64,000 nt of DNA from Alopecurus myosuroides. Lineage: Eukaryota; Streptophyta; Magnoliopsida; Poales; Poaceae. The stretch lies in contig CM054063.1 in NCBI GenBank assembly GCA_028641055.1, positions 45,186,828 through 45,250,827 on the forward strand. Reading direction: 5' to 3'. Below, in pieces: positions 24,351-34,936 of the stretch. The translations under genes and the position numbers were made by a program. Numbering within the stretch: position 1 is the first letter of the stretch; every line of letters begins with the position of its first letter. The notes below the pieces were generated by a model that searched no databases, was not told the DNA's origin, and saw nothing but the letters and a program-made list of their open reading frames with translations.

Positions 24351-25009
24351 GCAAAATGTGTATGTACTCTCTTTTGTTTACTTTGCAATTTGAAATTGAT
24401 CTCGGGGACTGCCCTCGTCCAAATTGCTCTAAGTGTTTCTACTCGGTTTTACTCTTTGCCTACTCGGTTGCTCTGCTTCAAAGTTCATAAGTACATTGAG
24501 TAATGTGTTTAAACCTACATGCCAACTCTTCGACTCTGCTGCTGTCCGAAACCCAGCTTCATGGCAAGCAAGAGAACAAGCACAAGGTCAATGAGCACAA
24601 GAAAAATTGCTAAGAAAAGGAAGAGTGCAGGAACCGAATAGGGTATCGTTTACTACTGTTACTTATCTTCTCTTTTCGTCTGAGTGGTGGGCTGCGTTAC
24701 TATGAATGTTTCTAAGTGGCTAAGTATTTGCAACTCTGCCTTTGGACTCTTGTGACTCGAATACCAATAAAGCAGTAAACTGCGGGTAGAGCTGAGACGA
24801 AAAGAAAGAGTGAATAAGAAATGCAACTCGGGGACTTGCATGGAAACGCAACCCGGCATCGAGCCAGGGCTGCTCAAATTGACTAATTTAGAAATAAACG
24901 AGTGTAGATAAAAACTGAGTAGCAAGCAAAACATAGATAGTCTGATACATTTTCTCCCGGCATCCCGGGGATCTGATAAGTGTTTGAGTAAAAAGTTTGC
25001 AGGATAAAA
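24351..25009. other. Element B spacer between pol and the antisense gene
   Basis: About 660 bases without a credible ORF. It contains several tactcgg heptamers and a tctcggggactgcc phrase resembling the area before the 3' LTR. It should contain the 3' end of the antisense transcript; I did not identify a clear poly(A) signal. Confidence 0.6.
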
Positions 25010-28000
25010 TCATGTTGAGGTAGCAGTGTTGTCGGTGCTGGCCTTGGCTGCTTCATCTTCAGTGATGGTCCTGGTCGCGTCCGCCTCCAAGCTGGCATCC
25101 ACCGTCTTTGCGGCTTCCTCTTCGGCGCTGGCGTTGGTCGCGTCCGCTTCCGAGTGGACGGGGACGGACTGCTCCAGCTCGGCGTCGTGCTCGGTGGCTA
25201 CCCGGTCAGAAGTGGCCGTGGCCACCGAGATGGTCCATGTTGCCGAGGAGGAACCAGAAGCTTGGTCGCGGAGGCGTAGCGTGTCGTCGAGAGCGGCTCC
25301 TGATGAGGTGCCAAACTCGAGGGCGGCAGTGTCGATCTCCTCGACCTCTTCATCGCTACTCGCGACGACCGCGGCCTTCCCCTTCCCGGCCTTGCCGCCA
25401 GGAGACTCGAAGCAACTCAAGTCTAGCTCGGAATCTGCATCTTCGTCCTCCTCCTCGTCCTCCTCCACCTCGGTGTCGGGTTCAGTAAGGCCGTCGATGA
25501 AGGTTGCCGTGTCAGCATATTCCGCAACCTCGTGCGCAACCAGCTTGCGGATGGTCACGCAGTTGGGGTCCGTCTCCCACCTGGAATCGTCGCGCTTCCC
25601 GCGGATAATCTGCATGTTCAAGTTTTCATACCAGGAGGCGACGCAGAGTAGGATCAGATCAGCACCCGCCCGAGCTCCCGAAGCGCGCCATTTCTTCAGT
25701 TCGGCCTTCACGCCTTGCAGCTTAAAAGCAAGCCCGCGGATGGTTGTTGGCGCGTCGTCCTGGGGCCAGAAGATCTTGTGAAGCTGGAAGCCAATGCGCA
25801 CCAGATCGGTGCCCACGCTGGCTAGGCGTTGGAACAGCCCTCGCATGACCAAGATACTTTCCTCAATCTCTGCTCTGGTGTCCGCAGGCTCGCCCTTCTC
25901 GATGCGAGCTGCTTGGGCCTTGGCCAGGGCAGGCGCGCAAGAGGACACGATGTCAGGGAAGACTTCTGCAAAAACTATTGAGAAATTCAGCAACAGAATC
26001 AGAGAAGAGATAGGACCGAGAAGAAGAGATGCAGGAAAGAGAGCACTTACGATTAAGATCGTAGCGAAGTCCCTGCAGCTGGCTTTTCCATGCTTCCTCG
26101 TTGGATACGTGCTTCTCCTCGAGCAAGCGGAGCCCGTCCAGCTGGGAGAAGAGCTCAGCATTAGCTTTCTTCAGCACCTCGCACTCGGCTTCGAGGGTTC
26201 TTTCCTTAGCTCTGGCTGCTGCTTCGTTCTTCTCCTTCTCGGCAGCCAAAGCCTTCTTCTCGGCAGCAATATTGATGGCATCCTGGAGCGCTGCGCGTAG
26301 CCGGACTTGGAGGTCCTCCATCTCGGTGGCATGTTCCTTTTGCAGCGCTATGGATTGGCTCGACAGTTGTTGCTGCACCTCAGCAGGTTGGAGGCAGCTC
26401 TGGTGCTCCTCAGCAAATTTCTTGTGATCTTCTACGGAGAGCCAAGCATGGTTAGCAGAGTAGCGAAGAAGCAAAAACAAGACCAAGCCAAGTAGACGGC
26501 AACTTACCTTCTAGTCTCTTGATGGTGGCCTCGCCATTCTCGACAAATGCACGGCAGTTCTCGTGCTCCTCAGCCAGGGCCTTCAGATTCGCTGCAGAGT
26601 AGGGGCAGTTAGCGCAAAAAGCAGAAGCGGGCGTAAACAACAAACGCAAGAACCGCGTAGCTAGAAGCGTACCTTCAACTTCAGACAGCTTCAAGGTGCT
26701 GTTCATCACGTCCTTGTCGGCTGCCTCGGCAGCTACCTTCTCTTTCTCCAGGGCAGCGATGCGTCTCTTGGCCACGGCGTGGTTCCAGAGTAGCCGACGA
26801 TGCAGGTCGGTACGCTTCAGAACGCTATTCTGAGAAGCAAAAGGAAAATGAGTCAGACAAAGAAGTAAAGATTCGACCCGAGAAGGCGGCTACTCGGGAG
26901 AGCATCCGCCTACTCGGCCAGAATCTCGGGGACTGGGTGATGGTTAAGGAAAAAGGAGACGAGTAGAAGAAACAAAAAAATGCAACTCGGAGAAGATGAG
27001 TTAAGGCTTACCGCGTAAGACTGTTCGAGATCCTCTGCATTCTTGCGGTGCACGAACATCTTGGCAGCAAGAGTAGCGGCGTTGGAGGAGACGGTCATGG
27101 GTTTGTAACCCAAGTCCACCTTGTTCCAATCGACGCGCATATGGTCGATGTCGCCTAGATCGGTGCCATTCCATTTGGTATTGCCGAGAACGTTGTTGTC
27201 CCACTTGGCATCAATAAAGCCGACCATGTCGAGTATTTGCTCGAGGCTCTGGGACGTTATCGCCTGGTCCTGAACTCCACGAGAAGCAATGGAGATGGAC
27301 TTGTCTTGATTTAGGGCCGGGGGCGCGGAGTTCACTGCCACGGCTTTCCTCCCTTTCTGAAGAGCAAGACTCCGATCCTTGGGGGAAAGGCCGATCTGGT
27401 GCTGCTGGCTAACCTTCACCATATAGTCAGGGTAGCAGGGCTGTTCAGCTGCAGCGGCGGCGGCAGCGGCAGCAACCACGCCAGGACCGCGAATCACCAA
27501 CTAACCGGACTGGCCAGTCGATGTTGGCGGCGGCATCAACTCGGAAGCCCGCTTCATCGCCTTCTCGTTCTGAGCAGTTGGCTTCGTGGCGACTGGCTTC
27601 TCGGTTTTCTGCTTCTCGGTCTTCTGCTTATCGGTCATCTTCTTCTCAGCTCTCGCCTTATCGGCGGCTCTCTTCTCGGCTGCCTCCTTCTCTGCAGCAT
27701 CTTGGGCATTCTTCCTAGTGACCGGCCTAGCCGGAGGGCTGGCTGCAGCCCCAGTTTGCTGCACCAGGGAGGAGTCTGGCGGGGCGCTACCTTGCTTAGT
27801 TGGTGGCGCCAGAGGCGCGCTATCCGGTGCGCCATCTGGCTGGGCGCTACTCTGCGCGGCGTCTGGTTGCGCGTCGCTCAGAGGATATTGCTCCGTCATG
27901 ATCGTATCTTCTACCCGCTGCTCGGCAGCGGGATTTTCTTGTTCGGCATCCCTTGTGGCTGGCTGCTCCTGTTCAGCTTCTGGCCGCTCAAGGGCGGCGT

Positions 28001-28851
28001 CATCGTGCATCTCCTGGTCTTGGTCTTGGGTCTCCTCGGCGGTGTTGGCCGGAGGAGAAGGGGGCCTGTCCTGGTGAGCAGCGTCCTGCGCTTCTGATTC
28101 TGCGCGGGACTGCTGCTCCAGCTCTGCTTCTTGGGCGTCAGCGGTCTCCGCTTGTGCATTGGCGTCATTGGCCTCATCGCCTTCGAGGTCGATAACCTTG
28201 TCAACGTCGATGGCAGCCTGTTTCTTGGCCTGGTCGGGCGCGAGAGCGGCGTCCGCATCCAAGGGAGCTCTGATGGGAAAGGTAAATTCAAAAATTAGAG
28301 GAAGGCAGAGGAAGATTGAGAGAAACAGCGAAGTACAAGATTGGGAGTTAACCGAGAAGAAACTTACGCTTTGGTGGAGGGGATCGTTCGTCTCGTTCTC
28401 TTCACGACCTTCTTCTTTGTCGTCTTCTCGGACGGTTTCTTCTTCTTGGCGGGGGCTCTTGGGCGCCACTGCCTGTCCGCTTGCGGGTAACAGGAGCGGC
28501 GACGGAAAGAGGATTGACCTCAATGGCTCCCTCGTTCTCGTTCTCGTCCTCATCCTCATCATCAGCGTCAGCTTCATCTGTGAATTCGAGAAAGAAGAGA
28601 AGCAGCTCAGAAACAGCAGGCAATCGGTTAACGCTTCTCGCAAACAGACAGAAGAAAATTCAGTTACCTTCGAACTCGTCCTCAGACCAGTCGCGAAGAG
28701 ACGCATCTACGTGATGCTTCTCCGTCGTGGGGGCATGAGGAAGGTCAATCTTATCCGCGGTCTCGAAGGAGGCCTCGTCATCTTCTTCTCGGTCATCTGA
28801 CCAGTTGCCTTCGAAGCGCTCAATGCTCTCTACAAGCTGGCGGTCAAGGAC
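25010..28851 (-). pseudogene. Element B antisense gene, exons 2-8
   Basis: Minus-strand exons inferred from coding continuity and GT/AG sites: 28851-28668, 28577-28368, 28269-27012, 26829-26673, 26591-26508, 26431-26051, 25965-25010. From the third of these onward the splice phases agree (phase 0 between 27012 and 26829, then phase 1 at three introns) and the last exon closes on a stop. The product has an acidic Asp/Glu segment, a basic Lys/Arg segment, a long Ala/Gln/Glu-rich region, a coiled coil (26431-26051) and an acidic Ser-rich tail. Lesions: a TAG at 27503-27501 (GQSG-stop-LVIRG) and an apparent frameshift near 28470. Grande and RIRE2 elements carry similar antisense ORFs; their function is not established. 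Confidence 0.75.
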
Positions 28852-28900
28852 CTGAAGAACAGAGGAACATCGCAAGATTAGCCGAATAGCACGAAGGCAT

Positions 28901-28993
28901 TCTACCCGAATAGGCGTGCAAACACAAAGCACACTAGGCCTAGAGAAGTTTGCTAAGTATTCTACTCGAATGGGCGTGCAAACACAAAGCACA
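28901..28993. repeat. 60-bp tandem array, left part (split by element C)
   Basis: Copy 1 is 28901-28960; copy 2 starts at 28961 and is cut after 33 bases by element C. The unit contains gcgtgcaaacacaaagcac and aggcctagagaagtttgc. The array continues at 43907, where the missing 27 bases of copy 2 are found. Confidence 0.88.
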
Positions 28994-30604
28994 TGTAACA
29001 TCCAAGTATGAAAACCCTTAGTTGTTTTACTTGTTGTTTTTATTTAAGCAATGCATCATATCATCATCCTCATATTTATTTCTGTTTGCATTGTTTTCAT
29101 ATGAAATTTAAACTTGTTATCAACTTCTGTTTTCACACTTGTCTGTTACAACCTTTCAAATAAAGAAGTGCAAACTAAAAACCTCTTTTGTTTTCAAGCA
29201 ACTCATTATAATTCACCTTTTAAGTTGTTGCTAAAATCAATTGCTCAATTTAATCAATTATTTCCAAGTCTTTCCCAAACTCAAAACAATTCTCAAATCA
29301 TCAATCACCTTAATCCCTTATTTCCAAATCAATTCTAAAACTCAATCCTTTTCTCAAATCATCAAATTTTTGAATCCATGAAGTGAACACAATTTGGTAT
29401 TCTTCAAAACATTCTAAACCATAGGGGAAACCCTATTGAAAATAACTTATTTTCTAAATATTAATTGCTATGGCAAATTTCAACTATTTTGGTTCAATTT
29501 CAAAACAGCAAACAAACCTTTGAAATTTTGAAAACCAAAAGTGCCAAGTGGTTTCTTTTCACCTAAGAAGCTTATCTAAATTTTTCTAAAATTTTTATCT
29601 AAGTTAAAACCTATCTAATTTATCCAAAAGCAAAACTACAAAAAAAAACAGAAGGAGAAAAGAATAAAAACAACCAACAGCCGCGCGCAGCAGCAACTAT
29701 CTACCCAAGCCCACCTAACCTATCCCAGCGCGCAGCCCAGCCCGCCTAGCACGCTCACTTACCGCTTCGCGCTGCTTCAAGATCCGTGCGATCGCCGGAT
29801 CTCTTTCTCCTCGCAGTACGGCGGCCATCCACCGATGCCACCGCGGCAGATTTCTCCAACGACGGCCGATGCGAGCCCTGCCGCGCCTATATCTACCCTA
29901 GACCTACCCTGGTACCTAACCCTAGCCCTAGGTTTCCTCTCCTCGCGCCGCGGCCACCAAATCGCTTCCACCTCGCCGTTCTCCTCCTCTGCTGCGAGCT
30001 CACCGGAAACTTTTCTCTGAATCCGGCCACCGCGGCGACGCCATGACCACTGTCTACCCTACCTAAACCGCGGGCTCGAGTCCCCGTTCTTCCTTCTCCA
30101 TCTTGGACACCAGGGATCGCCCAGGTAACCCTCAGATCGACGCGCGCTTCTTCTTCTGCTCCGGCCACCGCGCGCCGCGTTTCTGAACTTCTACTTCGCG
30201 CCGCCCGTTGCAGGGCCTTTCATCGGCAACGGGTGGCAGCATCTGCACCGTCTCTCCTTCCTCTACATCGCGGACACCAGAGGGAGCCCGGAGAGGCACC
30301 ACGTCGACGGCGCCATCATCGACCTCGCCGCAGCAGCTGCCGTCACCCCACGTCACCGGCCCTCTCCGCGACAAATTCCTCCGGTGGTGAGCATCGCCTC
30401 CTCCTCCTCCCTGCGTGCATCCATCCCTTACTTCGTTGCGCTTCCATCTGCACCGCCCACGCGAGCAAACGCTAGCAGATCAGCGTGTTCCTCTCCGGCG
30501 AGGTTCTGTCTGACGGCGAGCAATCGCTTGTTCGACAGAAAGTTCAGAGTTTTATCTGAACTATAACCTGCAACGTACCCCTATACTGTCAAGCAACCGC
30601 AGAG

Positions 30605-30677
30605 CAGCGCAGTGGCTGCGTTCTTTTCTGAATTCGCGCAGGGCGCGGGTTCGAGGCCTAAGCGCCCACCTTTTTTT
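30605..30677 (+). promoter_or_regulatory. tRNA-like Pol III A box, B box and T-run in C 5' LTR
   Basis: A-box-like CAGCGCAGTGG (30605-30615) and B-box-like GGTTCGAGGCC (30648-30658) are 43 nt apart, the spacing found in tRNA genes and tRNA-derived SINEs. A run of seven T (30671-30677), a Pol III terminator, follows within 20 bases. T-arm pairing is poor, so this is not a functional tRNA gene. Confidence 0.55.
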
Positions 30678-32507
30678 GGTTCTTTTCTTCCGCAGCTGCT
30701 GGCCCGCTGTCAGTGACTGCTGTGGCCACGTGTGCTCGCGCAGGGCCACGCTGGCCCCCTGGCCCGCTGCGCAGTGGCAGCGTGTAGGCTGCTGCTGCGT
30801 AACAAATGTTTTCAGCACAAATCAAATTCTTTTTTTTTTTTTTTAATAACAGATTTGAATAATAACTTCTAAATTCAATATCTTTTAATTTACAAATGCA
30901 ATGAATACAAACTTTAGATGAAACTTGATCTAAATTTCATAATCTTTCCAAATATGCAATTTGTGTTCTGTTTTGAATTTTCAAAATGCAATCTAAATTC
31001 AAATTCAAATAATTCAAATACAAATTGAAATAATTCATAACTAATTCATACTGTTTTCAAATAATACAAATAAAATATGTTTTTCACACCTTTTTGAATG
31101 CTCTATTCAAATATAAATTTTGTTTTCTGGTTTGAACAATTTAAATTGCCTAAAATATTTAAATCTTGTTTGTTTCAATTAAAAATTGTTTAAAATTGTT
31201 TAATTCATAATTAATTAATCCTAAGTCCAATTTCAAATTGTGGAACATGTAATCCCACTAAAATTTGATAAACTTTTCAAATATAAAATTTGTAAATTGT
31301 TTTGCACACTTTAACTTGATGATAACAACATTTACTTGTGTGCCATGTTTAAGTAACAAAAATTCCAAATTTGATAAATGCCTTTCTAAATTGTTAACTA
31401 CCTTTCCAATTGCAATTAATTTGTTATCTTATTGTTCCTCATCATGCATGCATCATACTAAGTCACCTACACATGATGCTTAGTGATAGAACAATTAATT
31501 CAACTCTAAAGCATGGGCTTCCATATGCAACCTTTGCATATGGAATCCATTTAAACTTGTGTTTCATGTCAAGTAAGTTATTTTGTTGCATCTATTAAAC
31601 ATGACATGCATCATCCAATGTTTGTGCACTTATGCCATGTATTGATTGCCCGTCTTCCTTCGTTGTTGTTTTTGCTTCTTCTCGATTAGACGACGACGTT
31701 GGTACCGACGAGCCTTACGACACCACTACTCAGGACCTAGCCCAGTACGAGACTGAGCTGCCAGGCAAGTTATCACTCACATGAATCATTGAGTTCCTTT
31801 CCACACTTGTTGTCGATACTATCTTTTTGTCTACTATTGCTAGCCCTATGTATCGTTGCTTGTTCTCCGAACCCATCACATGATACCTTGAGCCCTGATA
31901 TTGCCACCACCTCCATACCTACAGCCATTGCTTGAGCCTGTTATTATCTAGCATGCTTAGGGTTGCTTTTACTCGAGTCTGTTGTCGGTTACTACTGTTA
32001 CTATCTTATTATCTTGTACCGGGGCTCGTTATTAATCAATCAATCCTGTTAATTGCTAATGGTAATAATAATTTGATGATAAGGCACCGGCAGGAGGCCC
32101 ATGAGTGGTTTTGGAGCCTGCTAGTGTCGACCCTAATAGGAAAAGGGTCTTGTCTACTGATCCATGATGAGCGCACTACCCGCATTTGGGAAGCGAGTAT
32201 GGGCGCCCCCCTCAACTTGACCTGACTCGCATCTCGTCCAAATCGCCTCATTTAGTTCGTGTTTTCCATTTGCCGCATGCATGTTTTTGCGAGCCCAGCG
32301 CAGGGTGGAACTTTCGTAGTCGGCATATAGGGGGACACGTTCTTAGAGTGCTATGAGGGTCCATTTTCTTCTGGGCTCGATTAGCCGTGCGCCCAAGGTG
32401 CTTTGGGCTTGATGCGAGGAATGGTTGGTTGTGTAGAGTGCCCCGCTTGGTGGAAGTGCATTTCCATCTGGCGGGTTATTCTTGAGTGTACGGCCAAATT
32501 GGTGCAA

Positions 32508-32960
32508 CCCTGCAGGGATAATCTTCTCGAGAAGCCGTGTTTTCCGCGGTTATGGATTACTTGGTGAAAGTACTGGCTAACAAGTACTCAGGACAACTTC
32601 AACATAATGATCAATCATGTTTCACCCAATGATTAATAACCTGAATAGTAATAGGTTATTCACACAAATAACTTGATTCACCTTATTACAACTGTGTGAG
32701 TTATCCTCGGAGTGCTTCTTTGGATAAGGGGCGAGATCCAGGATGGGTTTGGTTGAAGTTATCTTTCAGTTGGTTACAATCCTCGATCTTATCTTTTCTG
32801 TTAGCCGGAACTTGTAGTTATATTCTGTAGTTGGTTAGAGCAGCCAGCATCAACCTTTATATCACCCCTTTCTTCCGTTGATCCCAAGCATCAAAGCTTG
32901 TGTTGACGGGTAACTCCTTGATGAACTGTGAGTCTTGCTTGCCAGTACTTGGATGTACTG
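32508..32960 (+). promoter_or_regulatory. Conserved palindromic LTR core block, C 5' LTR
   Basis: CCCTGCAGGG (32508-32517), CTTCTCGAGAAG (32523-32534), CCGCGG shortly after, and the hairpin CAGTAC-ttggat-GTACTG (32943-32960). It is collinear with the blocks in A, D and E. Confidence 0.65.
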
Positions 32961-33535
32961 ACCCCGTTGGGGCTGTGGCTTACGCAGAGTATTACTACGA
33001 CTACGATGCTTCCCAGGATGGCTACTTTGTGGAGTTCGATGATGCTGCAGACGAGTAGTTAGCTGGACCAGGGCAGGATCCAGACCTACGTGGATGGGCT
33101 TCGCTTTCATTTATGTTCTCAGGCTTCTTAAGCCATGGATTTGTCTGTACTCAGACCCTTTGATTGCTTCCGCTGTTGTAATGGATGATATGTTGGGACA
33201 TGTGTCCTCTGGATGACTGTATTCGATATTTTCTGCCTTAGTGAAGGCCAGTTGCACTTATTTCATTCTTTTGTGTCTTAGAGACATTCTGTGTTATCAT
33301 TCGTACCAAACTGTTGACGTACCGTGCGTGTTTGATTATGAAGTACGTCGACAGTAGTGCCTTTAGGTTCCTAGCGGATAGTTTACCTCGACGGTGGAAG
33401 CAGGGCTTGTGTTGTCGCGCATAAGCGCAGGCCTACCAGGAAGCTGGGACGTGGGAGCAGTTATGCCCCATAATCCAAGCACCTGACTTCCAGTTCGTGC
33501 GAGGAGTATCCTCTAGAAACCCAGGGTGCGACAAA

Positions 33536-33547
33536 TGGTATCAGAGC
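33536..33547 (+). other. Primer binding site of element C (tRNA-iMet type)
   Basis: TGGTATCAGAGC lies two bases after the 5' LTR end, the initiator-methionine tRNA complement. Confidence 0.93.
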
Positions 33548-33683
33548 CTGTCTGCCTGTAGGATCCCTTTTTACTGGTCGCAGTTGAGTCTAGAAACTAT
33601 TTTGTAGCTATATAGGAAAAATGAAACGTGAGAGTAGGAATTCTGCCATTTTTCTTCTTTCCCCACCCACCCACCCTTTTCTG

Positions 33684-34936
33684 GTAAGGAAGTGCAACGT
33701 TGTTTTCTGTTCTCACCTAAACTTTCAAGTTAGGATTTCACGTGTTTTGGGTTCTCTGTAGTACCTCAGGACTTTTGGTCTCGTTTTCCCGATGTTGCTT
33801 CGATATCATGTTCTTTTCAACATCCTTTCGTCCGTTCAACCTTGTTGTTGTTTTCCACATCCTTTTTCATCTACCGGAGTCTAATCAAAACCTTCCAAAT
33901 AATCTGCAGATGGGTCTCAACTACTATCCGCAGGTGGTTCGCATGACTCGCTGTGAGAGCACCGCCGGTTTTCCGGAGTTGCTGAGAGACATGGTTACCT
34001 TTCTGGGGTTCCGTTGGGCACCAGAGTACCAGGTCTACGAGCACCAGCGAGAGTGTGACCAGACTTGCTACCGGGCTATCGTCTACATTCTGTCAGATGA
34101 TGGCAGGAGCATTGCACACCAGTACGAGGCAGTAGGGTCCACAGTGGATATGGCCGTGCAGCAGGCAGCGTACGTGAGTATCACCGTTCTCCGTGCTGAC
34201 TACTGGGGGTTTGATAAGTCCAGTTTTCGTCACATCCCCCGTGGTTACATCACGGCAGCAGGAGCTCACTTCACTATCCACCGCGACATGGATACCTACG
34301 AGACTGATAGCTCCAGGCTCCAGGTCACTGCCCAGTTTGCTAGTCACAGTGATGCCGTTGCTTCCGCACTTTCTCAGGAGTTAGCCTCAGTCAGGGAGCA
34401 GCTCCACCTTGCTCTCACTCGTCTGGCGACGTACACCACAGACTTTGTTGGAGACGAGCGCTTCGCACGTGTCGTTCAGCCAGCTGGTCTTCCGTTGCCA
34501 GATGCTGGAGGTTACGAGCCGATCAGAGGCCCACTTCTCGACCTCGGAGCTGGTTACACAGGGATTCCCCGCTATGGAGCACAGGGATACGACGCTTCCT
34601 ACTTCACGACACCGACAGTTGCTCTCAGAGCAGTTCCTATCTACATGGATCGTCGTGATACCTACTTCCGTGGGATTCCTCCTCACCGTATCTCTCGTCG
34701 TACTACTCACCGCCGTCCTGCGTGATGAGCATGGGAGTACCGTTGTATCCATTACTAGCTGTGTCTAGTTTATCCTTTCGTTTTCGAACCATGTGTTGGT
34801 CTGTTGGATATTCTGATGTATTTGAACATGTGATGATGTACCTGTTGGTTATCTATTCATGCGTCGGAATAATCTATCTTTCGGTTACCAAGTCTATCTT
34901 TTTCTGTTGTTGTGCTAAAATGAATTTCTGTTCAGG
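33684..34936 (+). promoter_or_regulatory. Candidate leader splice donor and two acceptors in element C
   Basis: A donor-like ctg|GTAAGG is at 33684. Acceptor-like ends lie just before both start codons: tctgcag|ATGGG before the ATG at 33910, and a T-rich stretch ending ttcag|g before the ATG at 34937. Alternative use would place either the extra ORF or gag first on the mRNA. This is inferred only from consensus. Confidence 0.4.
33910..34725 (+). CDS. Element C extra ORF upstream of gag (possible dsRBD-like fold)
   Basis: An intact frame from ATG 33910 gives about 271 residues; the frame is open further upstream from 33742 without a better start. I do not recognise a named family. The first ~90 residues (FPELLRDMVTFLGF, PEYQVYEH, YRAIVYI, MAVQQAAYVSITVLR) have the spacing of an alpha-beta-beta-beta-alpha double-stranded-RNA-binding domain: a PEYxV-like first strand and a helix rich in Ala near the end. 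This is a resemblance judged by eye. The middle has a helical segment with LSQELASVREQLHLALTRL, likely a coiled coil, and the C-terminus is Arg-rich. It sits between PBS and gag, where a structural or RNA-binding accessory protein would be plausible. Confidence 0.65.
   Translation: MGLNYYPQVVRMTRCESTAGFPELLRDMVTFLGFRWAPEYQVYEHQRECDQTCYRAIVYILSDDGRSIAHQYEAVGSTVDMAVQQAAYVSITVLRADYWGFDKSSFRHIPRGYITAAGAHFTIHRDMDTYETDSSRLQVTAQFASHSDAVASALSQELASVREQLHLALTRLATYTTDFVGDERFARVVQPAGLPLPDAGGYEPIRGPLLDLGAGYTGIPRYGAQGYDASYFTTPTVALRAVPIYMDRRDTYFRGIPPHRISRRTTHRRPA

Larger units (their letters stand above)
28994..33533 (+). repeat. Element C 5' LTR (4540 bp)
   Basis: It begins tgtaacatcc and ends gggtgcgaca. 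It is practically identical to 39364-43901; differences seen include a/g in cctagcacgctc, one c in gccgcccgttgc, homopolymer lengths, t/c in aagtaagtta and a/c in gaatagtaat. It holds a GC-rich part (29680-30800) with a tRNA-like A/B box pair, a long AT-rich part, and a palindromic core block. Small ORFs inside show no domain. Confidence 0.95.

Noticed and set aside
25026..25781. Plus-strand ORF of 251 codons
   Set aside because: It is the complement of the last antisense exon, Ser/Ala-rich and without domains.
27399..28097. Plus-strand ORFs of 163-232 codons
   Set aside because: Shadows of the long antisense exon 28269-27012, whose splice phases and composition support the minus strand.
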